A stretch of DNA of 64,000 bases. It comes from Pelodera strongyloides. Lineage: Eukaryota; Nematoda; Chromadorea; Rhabditida; Rhabditidae. The stretch lies in contig JAANDG010000031.1 in the NCBI GenBank assembly GCA_036852015.1, positions 1-64,000 of the forward strand, read 5' to 3'. A program made the position numbers and the translations under genes. Below the pieces are notes generated by a model. That model worked only from the letters and a program-made list of their open reading frames with translations, did no database searches and was not told the origin of the DNA. Positions 49,773 through 63,303 of the stretch are shown in pieces (positions within the stretch are counted from its first letter, which is position 1; every line of letters starts with the position of its first letter).

Positions 49773-52700
49773 TTAAAGAACCAACCAATTGCATGGCGAT
49801 CATGGCTACCGTTTTCAGCGAAAAGTGTCGTTCGCACAAATCAAAAAGGTCTTCCAGAGAGTGTCCCAACAGTTCCATAACAAGGGCATTGTACTTGCCA
49901 CACGGGCCAAAGTAGTGGACTTGGGGGAGACCGTCTGGAATTACATTTCAATAACAAATTTACGCTATAAGAGCGTGCTCCTAAGGGTGGTTACAAGGTT
50001 CAAAGCTTAAAACTCGCGCAAAGTCCTCGTCCTGAACGCTAACTCCTGCAGGCCACAAACACATACACAGCTTCCAGTATATGGCACTGACGAGCACTTC
50101 ACCTTAAGCTCAAACCCTCCCGGAACAAATAAGTAAATTAAACTTCACCTACTTCACCGCAACTTATTAGTACAGTGCAAAAATCCAAACCAACGAGGTA
50201 AAATTGTGCTTCACTGACATATTGAGAAAAAAAATGCATTTTGCATATATCGGTTGAAAAAGAGGACCCACCAGCTTGCCCAAGTAGCTTATAAAATCGA
50301 TATTCGAGGTGAAGTTGTGGAGCTTTGCTCTTCATCGGTTCCAGTTTGATGGCCACATGCTCATTGTTGTAGAGGTTCTTGCCGAGTCGGAGCTCGCCAA
50401 AATTACCCGATCCAATCTTTTTGCCAACCTGAAAATAATAAATACTTAGTTTTTCATGTTAGCTAAAGTGAAATACCGACTGGTTTTTGAAACGCATCGC
50501 GTGCAAATAAGCATAAATTAGAATAAATATCAAGCTAAATTCGAGCAAATTAGCATAAATACGTAAGAATTCAGCGTGTCCGCGATGCGTTTCAAAAACC
50601 GGCCGGTATTTCACTTTAAAGAAAAGAATCATTCTTAGTCTTGATCTTGGCTTTAGACCCTTGTGACAACAAGCTCCGAACTAGGATACGGGAAAACTAT
50701 CCGACACTAAAATTAACGTTATCGATTCTATATGCATCAGTTGAAGGTTGAAGCATACACAACTACTAAAAATTGATCATGTACAAGGTACAAAAACCAC
50801 TTCCTCGTGTAAACGTTGTGTATAAACAAAACGGGGAATTAAAATATAATAAATTCACACATTCATACAATCACCTTCACCATTCTTACTGCAAATTCAT
50901 ATTCAAGAGTACACAACTCTAACACTTATCTTGCTTATCTTCCTACTTATCTTGACTTACCTTAAAAATCTCCTCGCAAGTCAAAAAATAAGCCACCACA
51001 AAATCCCTACTCTTACCGTATAAACCAACGACGTTTGTAGATCATCCATCAGTAGATCAATAGCACAAAAATACTTTAAAAAAAAGATTCAGTTTTATTT
51101 CCAAATTTCCACCAAAAAGTGGGGTGCGCAGATTAATACAGCCTGGCGAGTGTTTACCACAAAACTCGCGCATATAACTACTTTATCGACTAATTCCCCC
51201 CTCATATGTATGTATGTGTATTCCGAGAGCACCGGATTAGGATTAATTCTATAACACGGGGGAATATAGTACACCCCGGCAGGAGGATATTGGTTTGCGT
51301 AGACACACACCAGACACACACATACACGCACACACATACACACACATACACGCACACACATACACACACGCACGCGCACACACATACGCGCACACACTAG
51401 TACACACCGGCAGGAGGATATTGGTTTGCGTAGACACACACCAGACACAGACACACACATACTATACAGACACACACATACAGACACACACATACACGCA
51501 CACAGATACACACACGCACGCGCACGCGCACACACATACGCGCACACACTAGTACACACCGGCAGGAGGATATTGGTTTGCGTAGACACACACACAGTAG
51601 ACTATTACAGATTACAAAGGTTGTCAAGAACACTTGTAATCTTCACGGAATGCAGAAAATTGAAAAATACCTGTAGTGCGAGTGTTTTACACATATACAT
51701 TTCTATAATTCATAAATCTTCCAGAAAACAAATTGTTTTCGTAAAACTTGGGACAAATACAAGCAAAACAATATTTTGTAAATTGCTGCGATTGGCGAAG
51801 CAATGTCTCATCACAAAATTAATGTGGATTGGAGGTAGTGTAAGTAGCCAAGTTCTGGGGCCGTATTCACCAACACACAGGGAGCCCTGCTAAACTCACG
51901 AGCGCTCTGAATCTCTTCTGCTCTCGCACTCTTTAGGCCAGATCAGGGAGGGCTCCCTGAGTGTTGGTGATTATGGCCTCAGGAAACAGTCCCATCAGTC
52001 AGTTAGTTAGCGAAAAAAAGAATCGAGAATCCCCAGTTACCTTACAATGTACAACATCACCATAACGCTCTCTTAGAAGCTACCGTAAATGCAGATCCTC
52101 TCTCTCTCTCTCTCTTTCTTTCTCTCTATCTCTCTAGTAACTCGTTTCCGTCTCCCAAACAATGTTTCCTTTTCTTTCTCGATAGTTTCCAAGAAAGCAT
52201 AAACTAATTTCACACTTGTCCGATCTTTTACGAAACTACTTCCCGTAAACAATTAGAAACAAAGTCAGTACCAGTAACTAAGCACTAAGCAGACACACTA
52301 TTTAGTCAAGTACAAGTACTCAAACAAAACAAAAAGAGCAAGAGCTTAAATAAAGGACATATTATTATTAATTAATATACGAATACGCATACAACTACAC
52401 CCACCCCTACACGAATGCAAACAGGCCAAATATAATTACAGTTTAAAAGCAAACAACAAGAACAAGAGTGGACTAGTTGACTTACAAACAAGGAGCATCT
52501 AGGAATTTAAAGCCAAATACCAGCCGGTTTTTGAAACGCATCGTGGACAACTGTATTTTTATGCAGCTAATGCAAATGAACATAAATTAGAACAAAACCG
52601 AGCTGAATTCGAGTAAATTAGCATAAATACGTAAAAAACCAGATGTCCACGATGCGTTTCAAAAACCGGCCGCTATTTCACTTTAACAAAATATAAACAC

Positions 52701-54414
52701 CTACTTCCGTTTGAGACTCCACAGTTCACTCCCTAATCCTAATAGGTAATTGGTGAGAGCTCATATCAAGTAGTAACTAATTACAATACCCAATACAAAG
52801 TAAATGACCAAGTCCTCGGCCATCTATTACTAACAATTATCCTAATTTCAGAAAAAAAAACATAATTACTTACCTTATACTGTATTTCCTTTGCTCCAAC
52901 TCCTGAATGCATGGAAAGACTGCAGTTGTAGTGTGAGACTGACCCACAACAATAAGTGAAATACAAGAAATACCAGCCAGTAATTCCAGCCGCCAGCCTT
53001 AGAGTTCAGTTTACATTCACCATTGTTAACTGGTGCGACGAACAAATAATAAAATTCTCTCCCTTCTCTCTCTCACGCACTCTCGCTCTAAAACCCTCTC
53101 TTTTCTCTTCTTCGCTTCTCTTCTAAATTCTCTACCTCCTCTCTTCCTCTCTCATCTATCTATCTCTCTTCCCCTCTCTCCGCCTCCACCCTCACTCTCG
53201 CTTTAACCAAATAAAACAGAGATCAGAGAATGAACAACACAACGCTTACTTCAAAAGAATAGAGTCAGTCGTACAACGCTTACTTCAAAAGAATAGAGTC
53301 AGTCGTAGTCAAACAAGGAAAATTAAATAAAACCTTCAAAGGTAATACAACGAGCTGCCACTAGAAAGTTTATGTATAATCAAACGTAAAGAACAGATGC
53401 GTATACGTAGAAATAAATACTCGAACCTACCTCAGATCCATGTAAAACCAGCCGAACGGTTTTACAAATCTACCAAAACCGGAAGTGCCCAATAAATGCC
53501 ACAAACGGCAAATATCACTACTTTATTCACACATACAATCAATCAAATAAACACAAACATGAAACAAGTAAGTATAATCAATACGCATAATCAAACGCTT
53601 ACCTAAAAAATTGGGCGAAATTGATCGTTTTCACGGTTCCTCCAAGGTTTCATACACATAATACAATGCAGCCATACAATCCGCCAAATAATTAAAAATT
53701 AAAAAAAAACGAAACATACCTTAAAATTGGGTCCAACCATAAGTACGCCCTGCTGGGCCGACGCCCCGGTGGCCGCAGAGGCCGAACTGGAGGGCGCGCG
53801 TCCCCCGCCAACGTTAGTCATCACGCCACCACCACTGCCAGCTAAAGCCGCTGCAGAAGACGACGAGAGCACAGCACCCGACAGTTGGCACTGGATACCC
53901 TGCAATTATATACAAAATTAAGATAACTGTACGGTATACCGTTATACACCCTCTCGGTAGATCTCAATTGTACCGGGAGCTCGTGCCCAGTGGCTGGACT
54001 ACGAACTACGACCCGGACAACGTCTCCCGAGTCAGATAGTCCCTACTGGCTGCTAGCTCCGGTAAATAAAGACATTGCCAGTGATCTCTTTTCACTTTTC
54101 ACCGCGCAACTGCGCAATCAAAAATGCCAATGCGCTTAACCTGAGAAAGCTTCTCTAATTTTGGAAACAACAAAAGGAACCGAAATTGTAGTTTTTATTA
54201 ATGTGCAATTGAAACATTGTACATTGCACTTATTTGCCAAGCACGAAAATATCCATGGCAATGGCACGTACCAACGAATATAGTATCAATAACATACCTT
54301 CACTAATACTAAAATACCAGAAATAAAAAACAAAAATAAACCAAAAACCGAACCTGTAACAATCCGTGTCCCCGACTGCTTGCACCCGCACTGCGCACGC
54401 CAGATGAGGCTCGA
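43724..54414 (-). CDS. CSNK1G: Casein kinase I gamma (first exon not found)
   Basis: Thirteen exons: 54414-54354, 53899-53720, 50428-50272, 49934-49786, 48217-48145, 47627-47547, 46997-46907, 46319-46224, 45742-45678, 45289-45135, 44770-44627, 44274-44185, 43789-43724; all phases agree, 468 residues without the N-terminal exon, which must end in phase 2. CK1 gamma is a membrane-tethered Ser/Thr kinase that phosphorylates LRP5/6 in Wnt signalling. A Ser/Gly/Ala-rich head leads to [10 protein letters not shown], the family signature before the kinase domain. The kinase shows [100 protein letters not shown] and [18 protein letters not shown]. The C-terminus is [12 protein letters not shown], the Cys-rich polybasic palmitoylation signal that separates gamma from other CK1 forms. 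Introns are swollen by MITEs and microsatellites. Confidence 0.96.
43890..44003. repeat. Tandem repeat, 19-bp unit (last CK1 gamma intron)
   Basis: Five to six units of TTAAATGTTTATTAGACTT (some with ATT or CTC at the end). Simple minisatellite. Confidence 0.9.
45593..45640. other. Perfect 18-bp hairpin (CK1 gamma intron)
   Basis: CTCCCATAACACCCCGGG (45593-45610) and CCCGGGGTGTTATGGGAG (45623-45640) are exact reverse complements with a 12-base loop. It lies inside the intron between 45678 and 45289. Confidence 0.9.
47055..47232. mobile_element. TTAA MITE family A, copy 13 (CK1 gamma intron)
   Basis: TTAAAGCGAAATACCGGCAG at the left and GACTGGTATTGCGCTTTAAG at the right. The octamer position reads ATGCAAAC. 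Confidence 0.9.
48527..48617. repeat. (GA)n microsatellite, about 45 repeats (CK1 gamma intron)
   Basis: An uninterrupted GA run is followed by a short GAA run. Long frames across it on both strands (RERERE, SLSLSL) are artefacts. Confidence 0.97.
49298..49479. mobile_element. TTAA MITE family A, copy 14 (CK1 gamma intron)
   Basis: GAAGCGAAATACCAGCCGG at the left (TTAA changed to TTGA) and GGCCTGTATTTCATTTCGCT then TTAA at the right, with a 5-bp internal duplication of the terminus. Central ATTTGCAT retained. Confidence 0.88.
49645..49772. repeat. (TAA)n microsatellite (CK1 gamma intron)
   Basis: Interrupted, then pure, AAT/TAA triplets run up to 14 bases from the 49786 exon boundary. In transcript orientation this puts a long TTA run just inside the 5' part of the intron. 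Confidence 0.97.
50463..50619. mobile_element. TTAA MITE family A, copy 15 (CK1 gamma intron)
   Basis: CTAAAGTGAAATACCGACTG at the left and GGCCGGTATTTCACTTTAAA at the right; both ends carry the matching GTGAAA/TTTCAC variant of the usual GCGAAA/TTTCGC. It lies about 35 bases upstream of the exon at 50428 in transcript sense. Confidence 0.9.
51270..51600. repeat. Compound (CA)n minisatellite with a recurring header
   Basis: The header CGGCAGGAGGATATTGGTTT followed by GCGTAGACACACACC occurs three times (about 51278, 51408, 51559), each followed by CA/CG dinucleotide-rich sequence. Period is about 130-150 bp. Frames on both strands across it are compositional artefacts. Confidence 0.92.
51855..51982. 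mobile_element. hAT-like MITE with both ends (CK1 gamma intron)
   Basis: Left end CTGGGGCCGTATTCACCAAC, right end GTTGGTGATTATGGCCTCAG, imperfect inverted repeats. The inner arms CAGGGAGCCCTGC and GGAGGGCTCCCTGAG also pair. I could not see an 8-bp target duplication, so the hAT label rests on the CAGAGGCC-type terminus seen in relatives at 24.3 and 33.5 kb. Confidence 0.55.
52507..52686. mobile_element. TTAA MITE family A, copy 16 (CK1 gamma intron)
   Basis: TTAAAGCCAAATACCAGCCG at the left and GGCCGCTATTTCACTTTAAC at the right, with a central ATGCAAAT. Confidence 0.9.
53240..53307. repeat. Direct duplication of a 34-bp unit (CK1 gamma intron)
   Basis: Two adjacent copies of a unit that begins CAACGCTTACTTCAAAAGAA and ends AGTCAGTCGTA. 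A C/T-rich tract lies just before it (53055-53200). Confidence 0.9.
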
Positions 54415-54757
54415 CTGCAAAAAAATCAATAAATCAATAAAATCATGATGTCTCAAATCACAAATTCGCCACCACGATCGATGTTATAACAAAACATGAG
54501 CATACACATAAGCAAAGGCACATCCACCACATTGATCCTCCTCTTAAATTTTCCATTTCCTGTTTTATATTTTTTTCGAAATTTCGAACATAATGGAAAT
54601 GCATTTGTACTATTACATAAAAACAGCCCGGTGTGCAAATAGTATAGAAAATGGATCAATGTGGTTCACGGCATTAAATACAGTACACCAAACAATATAT
54701 TATACAAATGCGCGATAAATTCACCAAATAATGCACAGGCAAGTAAAGCTTCTTTTC

Positions 54758-54942
54758 TTAAAGCGAAATACCGGCCGGTTTTTGAAATTGAAACGCATCG
54801 CGGACAACTGAATTCTTAAGTATTTATGCTAATTTGCTCGAATTTAGCTCGATTTTTTCATTCTAATTGTCATTTGCATAGGGTGCATACGAATGCCGGT
54901 GTACTCGATGTGTTTCAAAAACCGACCGCAATTTCGCTTTAA
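54758..54942. mobile_element. TTAA MITE family A, copy 17
   Basis: TTAAAGCGAAATACCGGCCG at the left and GACCGCAATTTCGCTTTAAC at the right, with a central ATTTGCAT. A short duplication (GAAATTGAAA) lies near the left end. Confidence 0.92.
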
Positions 54943-55230
54943 CAACTTGTACATGGCAATGGCACAGGCCAGCAAAGTCAATTTAGCACAATAAACGAAC
55001 TGTAGCCACAAACCAAGCGAGCAACAATGCATCAAATGTTTGAGCCAACCAATTAATACAGTAATCACAAATTGCGCAAAGAAATGACTCAAAGGTTAAA
55101 AGGCCCTCACTATTATTGCACAACACAATAAATACATTACGTATAAGTGCTAACAGCTGAATCTGATTCCAACGAACTCTACGGTGAGTCTGTGAGTCAT
55201 AAAAAGTTAGTTTTCCTATTATCCATATCC

Positions 55231-55411
55231 TTAAACCGAAATACTGGCCGGTTTTTGAAACGCATCGTGGACAACTGAATTCTTACGTATTTATGCTAAT
55301 TTTCTCGAATTTAGCTCGATTTTTTATTCTAGTTTATGTTCATTTGCATACGCTGCATAAGACTGCTGGTCTATTCGATATGTTTCAAAAAGCGGCCGGT
55401 ATTTCGCTTAA
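55231..55411. mobile_element. TTAA MITE family A, copy 18
   Basis: TTAAACCGAAATACTGGCCG at the left and GCGGCCGGTATTTCGCTTAA at the right, with a central ATTTGCAT. It has the same internal orientation as copy 17, 470 bp away. Confidence 0.92.
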
Positions 55412-55904
55412 ATTCTCATGCTCGATAGAAAGATCGATACCCTGGCCGTGTTCTTGCAAACTCAAAATGCAAAACGAACACACAGTAAAGACCCGGGTGA
55501 CATGACAAATCGTCAGTGACAAACTGACAAACAACGAAAGTGAGAAAGGAGAGAACACACAACTTCTTAAAACGAAAACAAAAAACGCTAATGAATTGGT
55601 TCTCACAAAGAAGCTAATCAATTGATTAGTTGTTAAGCAGAGTGAGCGAAATAGTGAGAGAGTATAGATAGAGAACAGACAGAGAATGGTAGACGCCAGA
55701 CTAAACAAATATTACGAACACCTCACTCACTAACATACGCACCCACACATCCGTCCACCATATCACCAGTTCTTATCGATCGATCAACAAAGTGAAATGA
55801 TAAAATTACAAATCATATAATAAATCAATATGGCTTCCTTTCATGAATATTAATCAGCCACAACCTTATCAAGCAGCTACACTGGAGTGTAGCAGGGGTA
55901 CAGG

Positions 55905-56055
55905 TTGGTGCGTGAAAACACGCACGAACCACCTCCGGATTGGTTTTGACCACCTCCGGAAGCAATTCGAAATCAATATATTTGACCGAAACATGTGTTT
56001 TATTAAAACGGTGTATCAATAAGCTAAAGAAAACACCTCCTACGCAGGGATTTTA
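55905..56055. repeat. Family D repeat with hairpin end
   Basis: GTGCGTG, four A, CACGCAC is followed by GAACCACCTCCGGATTGG and a second CCACCTCCGGAAGCAAT. It shares the later blocks AATATATTTG, GTGTTTTATT and AAGCTAAAGAAA with the copy at 12275-12425. Confidence 0.6.
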
Positions 56056-57379
56056 CGCACCGGAGTCTCGAGCAAAAATGAAAAATTATGCAACACAACA
56101 TCAGAGTAGAACCCCGAGCGTATACTCGCAACGCAGACACGAACATCGATGATTGAAAACAAAACTCAAACTCCAAGCATATCAAAAACAAAGAGATTAT
56201 GTTTGTAATCCAAATCTCCCTGACAATGTGAAGTGACAAAAAAATCTCATCGTATCGAACATGACCAATCGATAAAGTGGAAAACATGGCAACGATGCGT
56301 TATCAGCTCACATTATACATAAGAGGAACACTTATCACCCACGAGCTTAGGTCTTAAATGCGTAAAAGGATGCCCATCACAGTCACCAATATTGTGTTTA
56401 TTTATTTATAAAGTTGATAAAAACGCCAGTGATCAGCAGTTATCAGGTAAAGGGGAGGGGCACTCATTATTTTCAACTTGTAATTTGGATTATTAAGGAG
56501 TACCCCCTTTAGATTGTAGTGTCACGTGTCACGTCATTACTGTAATACGTAGTTTGCATACAAAGCGTCGAGAAACGAATTTTATAAATGCCCAAAAACA
56601 TGATACAAACTACAAACATGAAGATGTCATGTACATACTGAGTAGAGTGAGAGTGGATAACAACTAATAGCGTGCCAATACCTTCACGCTAAATCAAAAA
56701 TTCTCCGCAGACCTTTTCGATCTTTTTCGAGTTCGAGAACAAGATTCAGAAAACCAAACAAGCATTTCCAATTTCCAATTTCAACAAATGACGTGTCCGC
56801 TATCAGTTTCCCATTCAGCCAATATAAAGTCAAGAAACGAGCACTAATCTGTACTTCCGTTTCCAATTTGTAATGGAATTTTAAAAGTATTCACAGAAAT
56901 AATTCGCAGATTCGTTTTGACAACTGTGATCTTTCTTAAACTGGTAAAGATAGCGATGCTACATCGGACAATTTCCAAGAAAGAAAACAACCACTTGAGG
57001 GGTTTCCAATTCTCCAATAAAAATCGATACCCTATGTTTCTAGTCTGCTGCCTGATGTTCTCAGAATGACCCTAATCTACAAATGATGACAAAATGACAA
57101 CGCCGAACGCAGTCTTGACATACAGCGGTCGCGTGCACCGCAGCGCGGTCATTGCGCCAGTTCTCAATTAGAGAGCCGAGAGACCGAAGGATGGAAAAGG
57201 GGGCGAGAGAGACGGGATCAGAGTCTCGCGCAGTACTAACAAGCTCAAGTAGCAAGTGCAAGAGTAAAGAGTAATCAGTAGACTGACTGAATGCCTGACA
57301 CATCAAGATGTTACCGACATACTTAATAAATCGAATTACGCTATAAAGCAATTGTGCATTATCCGTTCATTCATTTCTT

Positions 57380-57629
<250 letters not shown>

Positions 57630-60600
57630 TCATAAAATATGTATTGGTACAACCTGTTGTAGATAAATTTTACCGAACATCGAGCAGAGTACTCTAACGG
57701 ACTACATCGCATGATAAGCTTGGAAGCTAGGATAATTTGCCGAATCTGTTCAAGCAACTCGAACTCCATAAATGCAAAATGAATAAATCATGAGTTTTAG
57801 CTCTAGAACGAGAAGCGCTGGAACACAGTGCACGCAAACTCAACCGAATCGAGTCCAATCTTTCTTAGTTAGCAACAAAATGTCCCCATATCGATCGCGT
57901 TCCTTTGAGCACAGCGGGAGACCACACGAATTACCGAGCGAGAGAAAGAAAACTAGTGTGGGTGAGTTACAAAACAATTAGTTAATGGAGGATGGAGAGT
58001 GTGTGTTGCCAGGGTTTCTGAAAAGAAACCCAGCCAATGGATATTTAACAGAGATAAGTGGGAAAAGTATACTAATCCCACACAATCCTTTGGCTGTCTT
58101 GCAAATCTCCCCGATAATACCATCTCCGTGGTAGAAATGATTTTATTAAATCATCACGCACAAACAGTGATGAGATCCGAGCAATCAGAGTGGAAGCAGA
58201 AGAGCTCAAAAGACAGAGAGAAGCAGGAAATTGAAAAGAGACCCAGGGAATGCGAGAGAGTTAATGAGAGCAGACGACATAAAGAACACAGTTAATAAAA
58301 GAGAGAGAGACCCGCCAACGACCGCGGCAAACACTATTGATCGACAGAATACAAACAATCAAAACCAATAGACGACCGGGATTTGGGATTTAACGAAGAT
58401 CACTTCTAACTTCTGAAACACTACTAAGGGTATCGACGATACATGCTAGTTACGGAATTAGATTCGACACTGTATTACACTTCACAAGTGCAGTCTAATT
58501 GAGCAAAACAAAAATATAATTTATTTTCCCCAATGCCAATGCGCCCACGTATCAAGGTTTATTCGTACCATTTACCATTGTACATGTACCGCACCTTCAC
58601 AAATTTCAAAACCCCCATACAACAAAAATATCCCCGAGAATAGAGTGTACTAATTTGTCTAATTTGCCAATCTTGTGAAAGCAACCTCTGAGGAACAACA
58701 AGCGGCCGATCGGCAGAAATACGGACTACTTACTAATTAAGATCCATCCGCCATAAAGTAGGTATTCCTACGACGGTGCTCAATTCATACCGCAACCAAG
58801 CGCAACTGCGCAACGTGAGGATCAAGAATGTTGATATTGTGCTTTGATTCCTTTGAGCATGAAGCAGAGATCAACGCTCTCCTCAGAAGTAAAATGAAAA
58901 AAAAACAAGAAAGCAACTGGTGTTGCCTTGTCAAATATATCACTTGAAAAGCAGAGCATATTTAATCGAGGGCAAAAGTATTGAATCATTATCATTCCAA
59001 TTGCATACAATTATAAAACAAGAAATCAGTGATGACTGTTAATCAGAGTGAAATCATATATGCTTCCGGTTTCCGCGTTCAATGCTCGCAATTTATAGCA
59101 CGAAAGATTAAATTCACTATATCAACAACGACAACGTTCGATTTACCATATCTCTCTTCATGTCATGGTCCCTATATGGTTCGCCCCCACATATTTGTTT
59201 GTTTAACTTGTAGACTTGTAGACGAGTGTTCGATTAATGTATTTGCTCTCGACGACTCGGAGAAACGGTGTCCGATTTAATACATATTCAACAGATGACC
59301 GTTCACTAAAGCGCCACGCCCTGCCTCGATCTATTCACGACTTTCAAAGGCAAGCAGACCAAAAGGATATTTGAACACGGTGTATTGTGTCAAAACCAAA
59401 CGCTCTTACACACTGTGACTGATCTATGAGCGAAGCCAAATGGAGCCACATACGAGAACTGAGACACAAACTCACAAGAGAATGTTTCGCTGATACCATG
59501 CGTATTCCGCAGAAAATCGTGCAATCGCAAACAACGCTCGCACAAAATTGCACATAACATCAACAAACAACTGATGAAGGAACGTGAGGTTTCGGATACG
59601 GTTATTCAGCGGAAAATTTCTTCTAACAGAAAAAAGAGCCAGTTCTATGTAGCGTTCTTTGATAGAATTATTGTGCCCTCCTTAAAGAAAATAGTCTTAA
59701 AGTGGGGGAATTTTCTTTCCATGTTATAAAGAGAGCACAAGAGAAACGAGGGTTAGACAGGCAGCATAAGACCAAGGGAAAGGGACGGATAAGGAGAAAG
59801 AGCCAATCGTCCCGACACGACCTTCTCGTTATCAATGAAACGACGAACCCAGCATGTTGCACGCCCCGTCCGTACCTAATAAGCGAATTGCTCAGGGAAT
59901 TAAAAATTAACTATCTTCAATTTCAATATCAGCAAATTTGTAACTATAATGCAAACACCAACCTGGGAAATCTCAAGAACGCCCCCAATCCCGATTGACA
60001 TTTTCAGTATTCCTTGCCTAATTATCGAATCAGCTCTCCCCGTAATTATACGTATAGGTAATCAGTATTCATTACCAATCTTGCGCTCACTTTACCCTCT
60101 AGAATTATGCAAATGTACTGGCTCAATCGTCCCATGATAGAACAACGCCTAGCTACTTCTTGATTCCAAAATCCTTTCATTTAAAAGTTTCTTAGTTCTT
60201 ACAAAAGAAACTGCAATCCACCGCCCCTTCACTTGAGTAAAGAGAAAGTTTTCCGATTCAAGCCTATTCTTTTACGCATATATCTATGCTCATATCATTA
60301 ATCCTCAATGTGAATCGGCTCAATAGTCCTAGTGGCATCTGCAAGAAACACCCAAACATGCGCTCCCAAGGGAATCGCTCGGTGCGAGTCTTCTTCAAAT
60401 ATGCGGGAAGCTCAATGGCTAAAGGATGCCGCAAATAGCCACACCAAGATCCCAACCACAGAAACAACAGCACACACAACAACGTCAAGTGACATTCGCA
60501 AAACAGATGACCAAACATTTCGCCACAGAGTAGAAAACCAGCAATTTGGAATCGAGTACAGTTCAAGCACGAGCACATCCACATCGTTGTTATGAACAAC

Positions 60601-61315
60601 CAGCCAAGTGAGTCAAGCCACGTTCCCAAATTCACATTCCCAGCTGGCAGCCACAGAGAAGAGATCGACAATTGTAAAAAAGATATCCCCACCGATCGGT
60701 CGTGTCGCGTGTGTCACGCTTTTCTTGCATTCGTAGGAGCAACATTGTTGGGAGTTTGTCAGTGTACAGAAATATAAATAACTGATCGTTCAACCAAGGC
60801 ACAGAGTCGAAATAGGAAATAATGGAATCGGTCCGCCGTAGAATATTCAAAAATAGTTACACATGCAGTGAATACCAAGAGGACGAGGCCGAAGGTGACA
60901 GGTTAGATTCGACAGTCGCCCTTTCGTCAAATCCAAATTGGCACAGGTAATGGTAGCAACAGTTTATTTAGATTTCCTCTCCATCGTCCACGACTCCAGT
61001 TCAATGTGGGCTTTTCTATACACAGTAAAATAAATATAGATTCAAAAAAAGATAAAAGGTAAGGATACTGTTTGTGACAACAATGGAATGGAACTCGTAT
61101 AATTATGCTCTAATGGTAAATATTTTGTTTCACAATGATAATACCGAAACTGCCACATACAAAAACAACGAAATTACATTTTTCAAAAAACATTCGGGGA
61201 AAAACGAAAGCCGGAAAAGATAGACAACATGAGACAGAGGCGACAGGGCGAACGCAAAAGTGAAAATAACACGGACAGAAAATAATACGAAGGGCAGGCA
61301 CAAAGCAGGGAATGC

Positions 61316-61317
<2 letters not shown>

Positions 61318-61405
<88 letters not shown>
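61318..61405. repeat. (AT)n microsatellite, about 43 repeats
   Basis: Pure AT dinucleotide run; a likely site of assembly length error. Confidence 0.97.
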
Positions 61406-61409
<4 letters not shown>

Positions 61410-62436
61410 GAAAATCAGTTGGAATAGTGGAATACATTGAATTTTAGCAGAATGGTGATGTGCCATGTATGGGAAAATGTGCAATTATTAAGAATTTTAA
61501 AAAAGCGAAAGAACACCCAAGTTCTATAGTCAGAAAAAAGCATACGATCTAAAATATGGCTGGAATGCCACATTACGTCTAACACAGTAGGCTGAGTAAG
61601 CCAACGTGACAACTACCCAGCAACGTGCATTGTCGCATTGTTCGTTAAAATTTAGATAAAAAAAATACTAGAATGAGCGTGAAATCGCGCAATTGATGTA
61701 ATTTGAGATCAGTAGTGCATACAAAGAGAATCTCCCAACTAACAAACTAGAGTACACGCATTCAGAAACCAAAAGAACCAAAGGACTGAAAATGAATATA
61801 TATAAACCAATAATTGCTAATGATTATGCATAGGAAGTAAGAAGTATTTCTAGTTTACTTTTTGTTAGGATGTAATGTGGTAACTCGTAACGGACACCTT
61901 ATTTCTACGAAAGTCGGTGCTAACTGATTACACACGGCCGCAATTAAGATAAAATACTAATTTTACTAGAACACTAGCTAGTTTTATTATTTTCTAAGCT
62001 GCGCTTCAAACAAAATGTCCACCTAGACCTAGTGTGAAACTAATAAACAACACGCAGCAAAGTAGATTCTCAGCTACCTTAGTAATGATAATGCAAAAGG
62101 AAGTAGGCAATGAGGGAATAAATATATGCGACACTCATTGCCCATTGCTTCATCAAATTGCAATATTTGAGTAATAGGCCACGGCCACAAATAAATAAAA
62201 ATAGACTCGCAGGAAACAGATATCAAATGCAATGACGGGCCATATGAACGTAGGCACAGGGACAATATAAAATCAATATAATTATTGAATGGCGTCTGTA
62301 TATGTATGTGTATACATCGCCAGCTCCCTTCTTTTCTCATTTCTATCTGTGAAACCCACAAATCGAGCGCACGCAACGCCACAACGCAACGCCTATCGAT
62401 CCATTCCTATATTCTCTGGCTTTCCATCCCTTTACC

Positions 62437-62467
<31 letters not shown>

Positions 62468-63303
62468 CTCGAAAGAGGGGAGAGAGAGAGGCAGCGACGG
62501 GATAGAGAATGACTGGGGGATTGTGGGCAGTGTCCTGTTCGCCGACAGCCAGATATGTCTCCGCGTCCTACCATCGTCTTTGGTCCAGGTCCAAGATCTT
62601 CCACCTACCAGCCCTGAACACGACACAGACGGTACTTCTCCAGTGCAGTGCTATGTTGTACAATTGGTCTGGTAGTGGCTGTGGCAGTGACTCTCTCCAT
62701 GCACAAGGACGATCAAAATCAAACAGAAGTTATGATAATCGACGACAACCGACAACTCCACTGTTTAACGACGAGCGAACCCTGACAATATCGACGATCT
62801 ATGAAGCTCAGTCAAGTAAATCATCAGATTTGATGGGCGGTAATGATGAAACTCTCCTACAATAGCCTGAATCCACAGAGTACAGAGAGGTGCAGTGCTG
62901 GTAAGAGAGGAACTGAGCTTGGTCTTTGCAAGACATCGTGTGTTGTTTAAACTTGTTTGTCCGAACCGCAACCGGCAATCTCCGTTAGAATTATGAACAT
63001 GAAATTCTCGCACCTTACAATTAGTCGAGTGTCGAGTCGGGTCCGGGTGTCACCTTCTAGGGGGATCAAACTCGACTGTGCGATACTGTTAAGAATTATT
63101 ACTTACAAATGTTATTGGGGGGCTCGGCAAAAGCTGAATTGCACAACAGTGTTAAAAAGTAATCACTAATCACTCATAGCAAGACAATGGTATCTCAATC
63201 CTTCCAACTCTTGTAAAACTTCCTAATTTATGAGCCATTTACACTGTCAGAAATCGTGAAACTGCTAACCAGAGAAGACGGAAAATACAATGGATTAGCA
63301 ACT

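Noticed and set aside
51095..51893. Overlapping frames of 64-166 codons on both strands rich in Cys/Val or Thr/His
   Set aside because: Produced by the compound CA repeat; no conserved domain and both strands open at once.
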